Source: Cristatella mucedo (lineage: Eukaryota > Bryozoa > Phylactolaemata > Cristatellidae). Taken from it: DNA of 21,000 bases. Below, piece by piece: positions 1 through 12,171 of this stretch (the first letter of the stretch is position 1; every line of letters starts with the position of its first letter). The stretch covers positions 65,001 through 86,000 of the forward strand of contig WPIO01000096.1 of the NCBI GenBank assembly GCA_009760855.2, in the 5' to 3' direction. The translations under genes were made by a program, and so were the position numbers. The notes beneath the pieces are model-generated. The model worked only from the letters and a program-made list of their open reading frames with translations. It was not told the DNA's origin and did not search any database.

Positions 1-705
1 CGTAGAATTGAGCCAAAGACATGGGCAAAGGAAAGCTGGTTCAGCAGAGACTGACCGATACTTGTTAAAAACTGTTCGTTTAAATGTCAGACTTGGCTTT
101 TGGTGAAATCGCGGTCGAACGTCATGAATGTTGGTTAAGTAGGTGAGCTCCTAATTAAATTTCATTGGCTTGATTTTTTAAGCTTCACATCTGCTACCGC
201 TGAGCCATTTAGCAATGAATAAGCTGCTATACAGAATTTTTATTCATAACGGTTGACCTGAAAGAGAACAGGGCCACTGCATATATTGGTATCAGGTGAA
301 AGTCATAGGAATGGATCACCAAAAGTGAACAAAAAATCAATTAATATTGATTTACATACTAAGCTGTTTGTCATAGCATGCTGCCTTGATTTGCAATTAA
401 ACTTTGCAGTCAACTGATGGCTTTTCAATTTCTTCTGATTACTCGACAGCTTGTTTATCTTATCTGGTAAAATCTTTTTGAGTTGTGTGGTGTAAACTTT
501 GACTTTACCTATTTCTTGCAGGCACAGATGATTGCCACTATGCCAGTAACTAGTACTCCATACAGTCTTCGCCAGTCGCGGATCCTTCTCTCCCAAGCAT
601 CGACCAACTGAAAAACGCTTATGGTGCTGCCAAGCATAGCACTAATACTTGCCAACGATGAAGTGATCCCGTCCGTAATCATTAACCCTGCAGTAAACTG
701 ATTGC

Positions 706-723
706 ATTACATTACATTACATT
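706..723. repeat. Short (ATTAC)n pentamer repeat
   Basis: Three and a half ATTAC units are preceded by GC. The same GCATTACATTAC start forms the 3' tail of the family B LINE copies near 6398 and 18052. The 100 bases to the left of this repeat do not resemble those LINE ends, so this may be the tail of a different or much older element, or a plain microsatellite. Confidence 0.6.
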
Positions 724-2996
724 GGAGATGGAATTCTGTCCGAATTGAGAAAGTTCAACGTGGAACACACGACTGTGATCAATGATTCTTCCTAGCTTAG
801 CATTTTCGTTGCTGTTGAGTTTTTTCTTATTATGCTATGCTATCGGCATTATGCATTTATCCATAAAAAGGCTCGCTATAGTAAAGAAAATTCAAACGGC
901 AAGGTCACACAAAATTACCAAGTGTCTTTTTCAAGTCTGCAAGTAAACATCACTGCACCACAATCGCCATCACAGGAACACGTAGTCACAGCTGCCTAAA
1001 CAGAGAGCTAAAGCAAGTGAGGCAACTGAGAGCACGATAAAGCATGCACTATTGGCTTATATTTCCTAGGCGTTAGTCAGAAAAGCTGAGGAGATTGGGT
1101 CAGCCTTCCAGCAACTAAATTAGGCGATTCACTGCAAGGATTGAATGTGGACATGCTGAGTGGATGCTTAGAGCTTTCCAGGGAATAACAGAAATTTGCA
1201 CTTACCCTCCTTTTTTCGTAAATTGCTACGGCACGATCGAAAACAACTCATGAGTCCTGAAAAAAATACGGTGCATCTAGTGTCACACTGGAAGACGAAA
1301 GTAAAAAGGGCAACACTCTTGCAAGCTGATTTTACAGAATAGTAAAGATTCTTCAAAATTAATTGTAAGATGGAGAGAATGCAAGAATTCCATGAATAGC
1401 TACATTGAACCTGTTGTAGCTGTGACTGTCAGCTTCAAACGTGTTCTACTTGTTCATAGTGTTTTACGAACCACTTGGTCATTTTACTCTTTAATAGCGC
1501 TTCCTTTCCAATGCCCGTACAAAGATTGGAAAGTGATGATATCCACTAAGGGGCTTCAAAATCTTTCGTAATCATATTTATTAATAATTATAACGTTAAT
1601 ATCGATCTCACCTTTAGCACCATAGAGCTACGATTATTTTGCAAGTCTTGATTCTGCCATGTTAATGCATACACAGTCTAGCCACGGTTCGAGGCAATGT
1701 TTGAGCAAGTAAATGCAGTGTCGGAAGTTGTCAGATATCAAACGTCCAGGCCGAAACTTAGACGAGACCGTACAACCGTCCAATCGCATGCAGCATCAGA
1801 AATCCTTGGAAAATCTCGGCAGAATACTCAACCTCTAAAATTATTGAATTGGTGAAGTATGAATTCATAGTAATTTACTAGTTGTCTTAGAGGCATCCCA
1901 TATTGACATGGCAATTTAATAAAGCAATCAGAAAATACTAATCTTCGTTAAGACAAGCAATGGAAATGCGTATTTTGAACGTCCTATTAAAGGCAACCTA
2001 TCAGTTATCTGCTTAGAGCTATATGAAATATTAAGCCTGGCGAGCAGAAAGGCTTACGATCGGACCTTCCGACTTATTGAGCCACCAATGAGGACTAGGC
2101 GAAGCCGACAATCCAAAGTAAGACTGGCTGTGCTTCAACAGCCTAAGAGAACTTGATCAATATTAAATTGCTATGGGTCTTCATGGTTCTCATGGTTATA
2201 TATGAAGTTAGATTGTACTGCTTGTAAGAGACTGGAAGACGGAGATGTAGCAAAGAACAACAATTCACCAGATATGAAATCGCAGCAGGTTTTAAAAACG
2301 CTGGCTATGCCCCTTATGGAATGAATCCTAAAATCATTGGTGAAAAATTTGCTGCTCAATATTTCTTTGCCCTCGTGCTACCGACTGTCTTCTGGTGAAT
2401 GTTTTAGAAGAAGCCAGCCCTGCCCATTGTCAAAACTATTTCTCTGTGTCCTGAGCAAAGAACTTCCCGTGTAAGCCTCGAGGCATGCACCCTGCTATTA
2501 AAGCTAAGGAAGACTCAGGAAAGAGATTTCTGGGCATGCCAAACACTCCCGAAGGATCAGATCCACGAGGACGCTCATTTATCAACTCAAAACGATAGGA
2601 AACGCATAATGTCGGGTTGAAGAATCATGGTTATGGCTGCATACGACGGCGGCCATTTCAAATGAGACACACTCGGCCTGGTGGCTTTGAATTAACGCCA
2701 AAAACTAAATTAGGTACCGGATCCGACAGTCGTATTAATTTTAGGAGATTTATATAGATTAGCAGAGAGTCTGCAAGAAAGAGCAGAAATCGAACGGCTT
2801 TTTTCGAATCCTTTCGTCAAGGCATACCTTAGACGAATCTCACTATGTTTTGGGACGGAGCGTTCTTTTTAGCTTCGCTTTTTTCTTTTTAGTCTACTTC
2901 CAAGCCTAGAAACTATTTAGGTTAAGAAAGTTGACCCCTAATATTAGGTTTCTGCAAGGCAAACATGAAATTTCTTTGTTAGTGCAGGGGATTTCA

Positions 2997-3028
2997 ATAG
3001 TTTAAAAGTTTAACAGTTTGATAGTTTG
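2997..3028. repeat. AGTTT-rich imperfect tandem repeat
   Basis: Four imperfect copies of an 8-10 base unit containing AGTTT follow one another. No function is evident. Confidence 0.5.
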
Positions 3029-3227
3029 TCGGAGATGATGAGAACAAGTTATGTTTTGAGAGGCTATGTATATATTGTGATCAGCAAGGAACTAGGATGC
3101 GAAGGAGAACGAAAATGAAAGTTGCAATTTGGGCCGTTGAGGTAATGAATCAAGCCTGTAAATACCGTATCGAAGTTTCGTGAATTTCGATAGTAAACTG
3201 AAACACGGGTTTGTTATTTTGAAACAG

Positions 3228-3304
3228 AGACTACTATTAGGCGAAGCTTCGTTGTGGATATGGCAGCTCTATCACAGTTTGCAAGCTGGTCTGGACCGTT
3301 TAAG
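3228..3304 (+). CDS. Candidate exon with strong splice signals (weak)
   Basis: A 77-base stretch is bounded on the left by a T-rich run ending in AACAG (possible acceptor) and on the right by AAG followed by GTAAGA, a near-consensus splice donor at 3305. One frame is open throughout and contains an ATG at 3260 in an acceptable start context (GATATGG). From there it encodes 15 residues, MAALSQFASWSGPFK, in phase 0 to the donor. It could be an internal exon, or the first coding exon starting at the ATG. The protein is not recognised and no partner exon was found. Signals of this quality also occur by chance in several kilobases of DNA. Confidence 0.25.
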
Positions 3305-4130
3305 GTAAGAGCGTGGGAACGTGCACGAACAACCTAAACAAATTCGGCATATCAAACAATATCACCATTTGTTTTAAAGTTGAAACAAAACCGCAGTGTT
3401 GGGCGTTCACAGCAGTTATGGCAGCTGTATGGCACTGTGTGGAAATTTTCGGTGGAATCCGAAATCGGGTTGGGTGCAAAGAGAAGGGAACTATCTGCAG
3501 GCAGGCTTAATTCAGTCTCGGTCAAACAAATGCCTCGAGTTCCTCATAATCAATGTGGTCGCAAATATCTACTTCTTGTGTAATTATCATTTGGAAACTA
3601 GAAATGTGGACTAATGAGCTGGTAACCTGCTATATAGAACGCCAATGGGAAGGATTAGGGTTGTGACAAGCATTAGCTAGTGAAACTTCCTGGCCGACTT
3701 TGACCGGAGTTTCAGATAGATGTTTCATTTACTATTTGTATTTCTACAAGATAGATAATATAAAGGACGATTAGGTGGCTTGTAACTAACAGACATGCTG
3801 GCCATAAGTAAAACAATCTATTGAGTGTGATGCGGTCATCGCTTAAAACCTGCTTGGCTACCAACATTGTGAGGTTACGATCACTATTTAGCCACTGTAA
3901 ACATCCACCGTAAGGTTAGTGGCTCGTAACTCGTCAAAGCGAATGGGTAGGAATTATTTTCCGATCCGCCGTAGCATAGCTTTTCGCCTTTTCTGAAAGC
4001 TTACCAGTTACATAATATGCTACTATGAAGTCAGATATTACAAGCTGTGTCTCTTACCCACTGATTGGTTAACTCACCGTAAAAAAGAAAAAAGGAACTA
4101 CAAAGATAAAGGAAGTCTCGTCGCAGTTAA
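3305..4130. other. Unrecognised non-coding DNA
   Basis: Three overlapping short open frames at 3313-3614 in different registers have no recognisable domain. The rest is AT-leaning sequence with no supported feature. If the exon candidate to the left is real, this would be intron. Confidence 0.5.
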
Positions 4131-4734
<604 letters not shown>

Positions 4735-5025
4735 TCACAGTATTCACCATCGTACAATGTATAAAATTTACAATTTAGCCAATTTGTGTGCATCCATGAA
4801 TGGAGCAGCATCTCGGACTGCTGATAGCTGCTGACCTTCTGACCTTCCTTCGTTTTGTCGGAATTTCCGTGGCTTTTGTCGGCTGAAGGCTGGCTGGGTT
4901 CATCACCAGCACAAAACCATTGAATAAACGCGGTCGAAAAACCAAGAAAGGCTGCTATGACAAATTTGCCGCTCTCCTTCGTCGGTTGCTTAGCAAATCC
5001 ACTAAGGCTCTATGGTTGTTTTGCA
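4735..5025. other. Unassigned DNA between two LINE fragments
   Basis: No coding motif was recognised. It may include further 5' sequence of the left LINE fragment (minus strand) decayed beyond recognition, or unique DNA. Confidence 0.4.
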
Positions 5026-5570
5026 TGAGTTGTGCATAGGTCGCTCAAAGCCGAAAAGGCTTTTTATAAGCGTTCGGTAACCATGTAACTTTATCCTATT
5101 CAGCGAGTAGAAAGGAAGAAGCATATCTGAGTGAGGAGACCAGATGAGGTAGCAGTAGATAGGTAAAGCTGGTAGCCTGGAGGTAACAGCACAGGACGGC
5201 CGGATAGAATCCATCATAGAGGGCAGAACGAGAATATACAGCGTTGTGGGATAATTTGCATGTGAGTTCGTTCCACAGTCTAAGAACTGCATGACAAAAG
5301 CACTGTCACCAACGGTCTTTTAGCGAATGGAGCAGCTAAGTTGTTGCCGGCATTGGACCTGCGGGCACCACGAGATTGAAAATGGTGCTGCGGTTCAGCT
5401 AAGTCTTAGCTACTTCAGTCTTGGTGGGCCTTGTAGGTGAGCCAAAAAACTTTACTCTGTATCCATCTATCAAACCAGCAGCCATTTAAGCTATATCAGA
5501 CAAAGAGACACATGCTACAAACCTCTGAGATTTATGAGCTAGCCATGCCGCCCACCACATTCATCACCAG
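5026..5570 (-). pseudogene. LINE family B fragment, C-terminus and 3' UTR, decayed
   Basis: On the minus strand this matches both other family B copies by direct base comparison. Bases 5385-5560 parallel 4305-4480 (same strand), and 5030-5385 is an inverted match to about 6000-6310. Shared blocks include the CGGTCTTT/AATGGA stretch near 5318, GAGTTCGTTCCACAGTCTA near 5264 and the 3' UTR block with AAGAAGCAT near 5117. Stops and small indels break the frame everywhere. The CATTA tail was not seen at the 3' end (about 5026), so that end is truncated or decayed. Confidence 0.75.
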
Positions 5571-5899
5571 CTGCACGAACATAGTCGTCCTCTTGAACCT
5601 CACCACTGCCTATGCTGGAGATAGCAGTGGAGTGCACTACGGATCAAGGGTGCATAGACAACAGATTACGAATCGGTCGGGACTAATTGAAGGCAGATGA
5701 TCCCTAACAAACGCTTATGAAACGCTGAAAGGCTCAGCGATATTTTCTAGTGACTGCCTTTAGTGCTGCAAGCCAAGCGATAAAAGTTCATCATTGTTTT
5801 ACGCCAAATAAAATGCCGACTCCCAAGGTACAACTCTTGCCCATCTTGCGACTGCGGCTTTAATGCAGCCTCCTTCGCGCCTACTATTTTCCGACTCCC
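5571..5899. other. Spacer between inverted LINE B fragments
   Basis: No clear homology was recognised. Open frames here (plus 5437-5700, minus 5747-5950) have no known motif and look like chance frames. Decayed upstream LINE sequence is possible on either side. Confidence 0.4.
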
Positions 5900-6414
5900 T
5901 ACTGCTAACGACTTACTAATGGTGATCAAAGCTCCTATGCTGACCCACAAGGCCAGCCACGGCTTGGCTCCATCGTACCTAGCTGAACTGCTGCACCAGT
6001 TTCAGCATCTTCGCGCCCTCGGGTCCTGTGTGGACAATAAATTAGCTGTTCCATTCCTCCGCTGTAAAGACCGTTGGCGACAGACGCTTTAGCTCTGCAG
6101 GTCCTAGACTGTGGAACTCGCTTCCACGATTCTTAGGCAACGACAACTTCTCTCCTGCCGCCGACTATGGCTCATACTTTTCAGCGGTCCTGAGCTGCTA
6201 CTTCCATGCTACTCACTACCTCAACTGCTCTTCTGACTCAGCTATGCTTCTTACCTTCTCTTTGTTGAGCAAGATGAAGTCCATTGGCTAACGAATGCGT
6301 GCCAAAAGCCGCTTAGGCTGTAAGTGTGCTATACAAAACCCAGCGAAAAACGCCCACTTAATGTTTTTGGCTTTGTGGAATTATAGACGGAGATACATGC
6401 ATTACATTACATTA
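5900..6414 (+). pseudogene. LINE family B fragment with CATTA tail
   Basis: This is the plus-strand 3' part of family B. Near 5955 it reads KASHGLAPSYLAELLHQF, equivalent to the minus-strand copy at 4295-4734. Further on is a LWNSLP motif (near 6110), typical of the last conserved block before the stop in L2/CR1-like ORF2 proteins. Frameshifts and in-frame stops disrupt it. Bases from about 6185 match the 17846-18064 copy closely through a 3' UTR containing GCCGCTTAGGCTG, ending in GCATTACATTACATTA (about 6398-6414). Only the last few hundred bases of the element remain, as expected from 5' truncation during target-primed integration. Confidence 0.8.
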
Positions 6415-7339
6415 TCAGTCAAAATCTGGCTGGTTGAACTAGCTGTCATTTCAAGTGAGACCGTAGTGAAGAAAGTGGGTCTTGGAGCTTATCTGACTGC
6501 AATCAAGAAAGGAGCAAACGTTTTGCAGCAGTCCCAAGCCCTTACAGAGCTGCTAACTTAAGTATCATCAAATTTTAGATCTGAGGATATAAGAGCCTTC
6601 ACTGACAATTAGCTTATCCTAAAAGTAACTAACGAGTAAAAAGTACACCAAGCTAAAAATAACCAACAACTTTGACTTAAAGTTATTGACACCTGAAGGG
6701 AACCTGTGCTATGGCATGCAGTAACAGCTACCTCTTTACGTGTCCTTGAACTAAAAATCTCAACTCTATCATACTAATTACTAATTGATATCCCGTATGG
6801 CTGCATTAGTGGCTTAAATGATCGCGTTGACCAGTCGTACATCCACCTGCCACATGCAGCTACATGTTTGGCTCACAGAGTCAGTCGAATAAGAACGGAT
6901 GTGGACCGGCTGGACGAGCGTGGTCGCATGCCACACTGGTTTCGCCCTGTAGTTAACACTTTGGCCCCTAACAAGATCTTGAGTTGGTCAGGGGCTCAAG
7001 CCCGTTGCATACGTAACAAACTTGAGTTATTTTTAAGTTCTCTAAGAGCAATATCAAAATAAATTGTAAAGGAAACGTGGATGACGAGCATATAACGACT
7101 GGTTCTATAGCATTAGGTTGTGAATCACTGGATTTGTGGCTGGAACTATCAGTCACCTTGTGTAATCGGCCATGCAGTTTATGCAGTGTCCTCTAGCAAG
7201 TCTAAGTATTCAGTTAGCTCTCTGCCCATATGACTAAATTGTAATCTTCTATGATCTAGCTTTCAAATCACGTTCACCAACAGTCTACAATTCACTTTCG
7301 GCTTAGATCACAACCTAGGATAAGCAGCACATTTTGAGT
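6415..7339. other. Unrecognised DNA
   Basis: No coding region was supported. Short open frames (6295-6561, 6868-7062, minus 6968-7156) carry no motif that I can place. Part of it could be the upstream RT region of the LINE piece that starts near 7340, but no fingers or palm motif could be read. Confidence 0.45.
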
Positions 7340-7876
7340 CTCAGCTAATGACAATCCCGTCGAATTTTTTCCGAATCATGGCTATCACTTAAATCGTTTT
7401 GACAATCAGCTGTATTTTTGCTGTGATCACTCTAAGCCCTATAGAACGACGAGCTATCTCAACAGCCTTGTTTTATGTTAACATGGCATGTGCAAACTGA
7501 CGGCTGCAAACTTCCTCAAATTGAATGTCAACTAACCGACTCGTAATGGGCGATAAAAGTGTGAATCGGTAACTGAAAAACTTAATGCTCAAAATAGGCT
7601 CCACCAGCATGTCTCCTGTTGCAGGTGCGCGAAATTTTGGCGTCTAGTCTCAGTGCGACCTTTTAATGCATAATTACGTAAGATCAACAGTCAAGTCCGT
7701 CTACTTTCTATTACTGAATATTTCTCACGTGTGGGATTGCTTAGATATAGAGTATGCATCGAAATGTGTCCAGACGATAGTTAAATCTAGCCTCAACGTG
7801 TGTAACTCTCAGCTTCTTGGTCTACCTGAATGTACAATCAGGCAAAACCACAGCTTGTACGAAACTCAGTCTTGTC
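7340..7876 (+). pseudogene. Decayed LINE (family A-like), RT palm to thumb region
   Basis: Several plus-strand frames together show the L2-type RT order. There is a remnant of the catalytic FADDTQLY motif reading RFDNQLYF (near 7397), so the catalytic aspartate pair is damaged. Then come DHSKP, TAANFLKLN (near 7505), an SPVAGARNFGV block (near 7612), STVKSVYFLLLN (near 7687), CNSQLLGLPECTIRQ (near 7803) and a QLVRNSVLSS remnant ending near 7876. Stops and frameshifts separate the blocks, so it cannot encode a working protein. The sequence switches abruptly to transposase-like coding at about 7880, and the expected next block (HITPLL..LHWLPV) is missing. Confidence 0.75.
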
Positions 7877-7882
7877 AAGCAT

Positions 7883-8700
7883 AGTGATGCAGCGCCCATG
7901 GATATGAAGACAGCTGAGGATTACCTGAAAACATTCTCTAAAGCTGTAGCAATACAATGATGAATCCCTAAGCAAGTCTTTGGCTAGGACAACATAGGTC
8001 TCATCTAGAATAAGATGCCGAGGAGGACTTAAATAACAGAAGGGGAGACCAGGATGCCAGGTCACAAACCCATGAAGGATAGGCCTCACCTTCGCACTCT
8101 CCTTCAATGCAAGTGGCGACTGAAAGATTAGGCGGTTGTTCATTTATCATTCGGAAAACCCAAGAGCCTTAAAGTCGCTAAAATATCTTAAAGAAAACTG
8201 CCAGTTATGAGGAGGAAAAACCCAGGACTTGGATCACCAGGCAGTTCTTTGTAGACTGGGTGAATTAGGTCTATAACCCTGAAGTTGGGAAATTTCTCCA
8301 GGAAATTAGCCTACCCCTGCAAGCTTATCTCGTCCTGGATAATGCACCTGCTCACTCACCTCACCTCGAAGATGACATCTTTGAAGACTTCCATTTTCTA
8401 ATGGTTATCTACCTTCTGCCCAAAACAACTCTTATGCAGCAGCCCAGGGACCAGCAGGTGATATCTAATTTGAAGAAGCTTTTCACCAAGCAGCAATTGC
8501 ACCACTGCTTTAAGGTGACGGAGAGCACAGACGTCATCCTTCAAGAGATCTGAAAGAACCACTATATCATCGTATCATGCCTCAGAAAATTGTATATGTC
8601 CTGGCAGGGTGTTACAAAGGGGAAATCGACCTCTACGTAAAAGAAACTGTGGCCTGAGGTTGTGTTTGACAGACTTCACGTTATGGAGAACCGAATGCAT
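7883..8700 (+). pseudogene. Dead pogo/Tigger-like DDE transposase
   Basis: The translated plus strand follows the DDE catalytic domain of the pogo/Tigger branch of Tc1/mariner transposases. Blocks in order: KQVFG*DNIGL, equivalent to the family's QIFNADETGL with the first catalytic Asp at 7988; NKMPRRT; MPGHKPMKDR; KPKSLK; WITRQFFVDWVN (near 8232); AYLVLDNAPAHSPHL with the second Asp at 8338; YLLPKTTLMQQPRDQQVI with the third Asp at 8449; and KKLWPEVVFD near the end (about 8643). The second and third Asp are 37 codons apart (36 residues between), within the family range. At least one frameshift lies between 8150 and 8230, and there are several in-frame stops. The N-terminal DNA-binding (CENP-B-like) half and the terminal inverted repeats were not seen. 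A 101-codon minus-strand frame at 7838-8143 is a shadow. Confidence 0.82.
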
Positions 8701-9169
8701 AGTTTACAAGCTCAGATGTTATGGGATTTCTTGTTCACGCTCTCCTACTATGACCTTTGACTAGTCAGTGACAAAGAAAGACATCTATTCTGAGGTCTGG
8801 TTTCACTTTCTGTTAGTGTCACCTACAGGTAATGTGGTTTGTAATAGCCTGCACTTCGTCAGCTTGGATAAGCTCAATGGGAACTAATCGAAAAAAGGCA
8901 CTTACTAATGTGATCGACATGTTCGCTTTTAGCTACTTCTTAATGGCATCCGGTCACGGGATGTGACACACTAACTGCAGGCGAGGTCACCGGTGGACTT
9001 GAAAATCGCACGAGGTTTGGATACTCAAGACCGAATAAAAAATCGAGCGTCAAAGAAGGAGATCCTAAGCAAGACTTGCGGCGAAAGAGCTGCTCCAGAT
9101 AACGGAATCTTTTAGGTTTGATGAGCCTACGGGCGAGCAGCCACCAAGTAAGAAAGACACATCAAGGAC
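8701..9169. other. Unrecognised DNA downstream of Tigger remnant
   Basis: It may contain the 3' non-coding part of the dead transposon, but no terminal inverted repeat or TA target duplication could be identified. No coding region was supported. Confidence 0.4.
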
Positions 9170-9214
9170 GTTGGAGAGACATCGCAATTGAATGAGTGTG
9201 ACAGGAGGAGAGAG

Positions 9215-9268
<54 letters not shown>

Positions 9269-9326
9269 CCAGCAGTTGGAGAGACATCGCAATTGAATGA
9301 GTGTGACAGGAGGAGAGAGAGAGACA

Positions 9327-9367
<41 letters not shown>

Positions 9368-9375
9368 ACACACAA

Positions 9376-9412
<37 letters not shown>

Positions 9413-9416
9413 GAGA
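9170..9416. repeat. Tandem duplication: 46-bp unit plus (GA)n tract, two copies
   Basis: The 46 bases 9170-9215 recur identically at 9275-9320 (period 105). Each copy is followed by a GA-rich microsatellite (about 9216-9268 and 9321-9416). The second tract includes a short CA interruption near 9364 and AAAGAG variants. The exact identity of the non-repetitive 46-mers implies a recent duplication. Arg-Glu or Ser-Leu rich open frames across it are simple-repeat artefacts. Confidence 0.93.
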
Positions 9417-10294
<878 letters not shown>

Positions 10295-11348
10295 GCCCTC
10301 ACTCTTCTATTAGCAGAAGCTCGACAGGCAAAATATTGAAAACACTTGGTCACGTAAAGAAGGCATTTCACATGGGCCTGCAACCTTATTCTAATGACCT
10401 CGATTATTCGGAGTCTATCAGAGTCTGGTCTGGGGGATTAAAAGCTAGCTAACTTGCGAGTGCCAACCAGAAGCATTGGGAAGAATATAGGCAATGCAAT
10501 AGTGCAGGAAAGTGAGAGAAAATCTGTCAAACAGGGGGAGTGAAAGCTCGCAATTTTTAAGGGACAGAGACAGACAGCTAGAATAAAACAGGGACAGTCA
10601 GAAAACTTGAGTTGAGAACCATAAGATAGAGAAAACGCAACAAAGAAACGAAAACAGTTAAAGCTGAAAGTGCGAGTGTACGGTGCTCGCGTGCAAATAA
10701 ATGATAGACTATACATTTTAAATTAGGAACGGGTCGCTTCAGATACGGGTTAAAAAACTTCACTTCCTGCCAGGCACCAATTTGGTTTGGCAATAGTAAA
10801 AATAGGGAGCAAGTGACAGAGACTCAGCCAGAAGCAGGGAGAAAGGTGAGGGTGTCAGCAGCCAAACTCACGGTTGCTTTGAGAATCACACAAGCTCGTT
10901 GGCAGTACAGTCGTCGGCTGTCTCACGCAATCCGCTAACCGAATCCTCCAAAGTTTACAAATAGCATAAGATTAGCAAAAGAAATAAAAGTCCACCTAAA
11001 ATTGACAGAGAAGCAACCGATGCAGAAAAACCCTAAAATAAAATAGAGACAGCAGGAATGAGCCCTTCGGACAGATAATTAGTTTTTGGTAGAAGATATA
11101 CTACATAAGGACTACTAAAAGCCGTTAATGCTAATATTGTAGAAGTTTGAGAGAAATAGGCTACAAGATAGAGAGACACAGCTATAAACGACTGAGACTT
11201 ATACAAATGGTATTAACGATTATTACTCTGTATTTAGACGAAGCATGCATGCACGCAATTATGACTCAAGCTTTCCATCCTGGCCGTCGTTTGGCATCCG
11301 TTTTCTTGTTTGAGGTTGGATAATTCCCTAATTTGAAATCGTCCAGCC
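10295..11348. other. Unrecognised DNA
   Basis: This is purine-rich in part (10500-10860, with scattered GGGACAGAGACAG-like words). Two overlapping minus-strand frames at 10438-10793 have no motif. No gene was supported. Confidence 0.5.
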
Positions 11349-11990
11349 TTTTCAAGTGTCACATTCCAAAGCGACCTCTCGTTAGATGACCATATCAGTT
11401 CCACAGTCAAATCCGCCTATTTTCAGCTTCATAACATTGCTAAAATTCGGGCGGGTTTAGATAAAGATACCACGTCCAAGTTGGTCCATGCATTCGTGAC
11501 ATCCCGTCTCGACTTCTGCAACTCACTGCTTACTGGCCTACCAGCATGTGCGATCAGGCGATTGCAGCTGGTGCAAAACTCTGCAGCTAGGCTTGTCTGT
11601 CGTGAGCGTCGCAGTTGCCACATTACTCCACTTCTCGCCGACCTGCACTGGCTTCCAGTCAAGCAACGGATTGACTTCAAGGTTTTGTCGCTCACTTTTA
11701 GGTCCCTTCATTCTATGGCTCCAGCCTATCTGTCAGATATACTACCCAATCAGGCCAAGCATCGTACCACCAGCTTTTCGGAATCCAACAGTCTAGAAAT
11801 ACCTCATACAAACCTTAAATCCTTTGGAGACCGAGCATTTAGTGCATATGCTCCCAAAGCCTGGAACTCCCTGCCGACCTGCGTCAGAATATCGCCTGAC
11901 CTGACCACATTTAAAAGGAACCTAAAAACACACCTATTTAGGACCGCATTTAGTGGGTCCCTGTGATTCGTCCTTGATGTGCTTATGGGT

Positions 11991-12066
11991 GCTGACACTG
12001 TGCATGCTGCCACTAACCACATTTGCATGCTGACCCTGTGCATGTCACCCCTAACCATATTATTCA
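11991..12066 (+). repeat. 38-bp tandem repeat in LINE A 3' UTR (2 units)
   Basis: Units starting at 11991 and 12029 each begin GCTGAC(A/C)CTGTGCATG and end near CTAACCA. The same region has two units in the copy at 16511 and three in the copy at 15692, so unit number varies within the family. Confidence 0.8.
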
Positions 12067-12131
12067 TTTCGTTTGTTTTTCAAGCATGATTTTACTTACC
12101 ATTCAATTGCATTTCACTTTACAGCAAATGT

Positions 12132-12171
12132 AAAGCGCCTAGAGAGAGGTTAAGTTCTCTGAGGGCGCTTT
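12132..12171 (+). other. LINE A 3'-terminal stem-loop
   Basis: AAAGCGCC pairs with GGCGCTTT, and the inner AGAGA pairs with TCTCT, leaving a short loop. The (ATT)9 tail follows at 12181-12207. The same structure is kept at 16652-16691, and a degraded form is at 14670-14708. In stringent LINE families the 3' end forms a structure that the element's RT binds to prime copying; I infer this role here. Confidence 0.8.

Larger units (their letters stand above)
1..3227. other. Unrecognised intergenic or intronic DNA
   Basis: No coding region, RNA gene or recognisable transposable element could be supported here on either strand. Open frames are short (under 100 codons), have no recognisable motifs and look like chance frames in AT-leaning DNA. 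Minor structure is listed separately (pentamer repeat near 706, AGTTT-rich repeat near 2997). It may be intergenic or intron sequence; old unrecognisable repeats cannot be excluded. Confidence 0.6.

Noticed and set aside
1682-1700. GGTTCGAGGC word resembling a tRNA B box
   Set aside because: No A box at the right distance and no cloverleaf could be drawn around it.
2870-2900. Pyrimidine-rich tract ending in TTTTTAG, resembling a splice acceptor
   Set aside because: All downstream frames close quickly and no partner donor was convincing.
7838-8143. 101-codon minus-strand frame
   Set aside because: Antisense to the Tigger-like transposase, whose motifs are unmistakable on the plus strand.
10830-10860. 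GAGAAAG/GTGAGG donor-like sequence
   Set aside because: No open exon with a plausible composition precedes it; the region is purine-rich, where such words are expected by chance.
11481-11966. 161-codon frame as a host gene starting at TTG 11481
   Set aside because: The homology and open frame continue upstream of that codon and the protein is a LINE ORF2 C-terminus, so it is a truncated retrotransposon.
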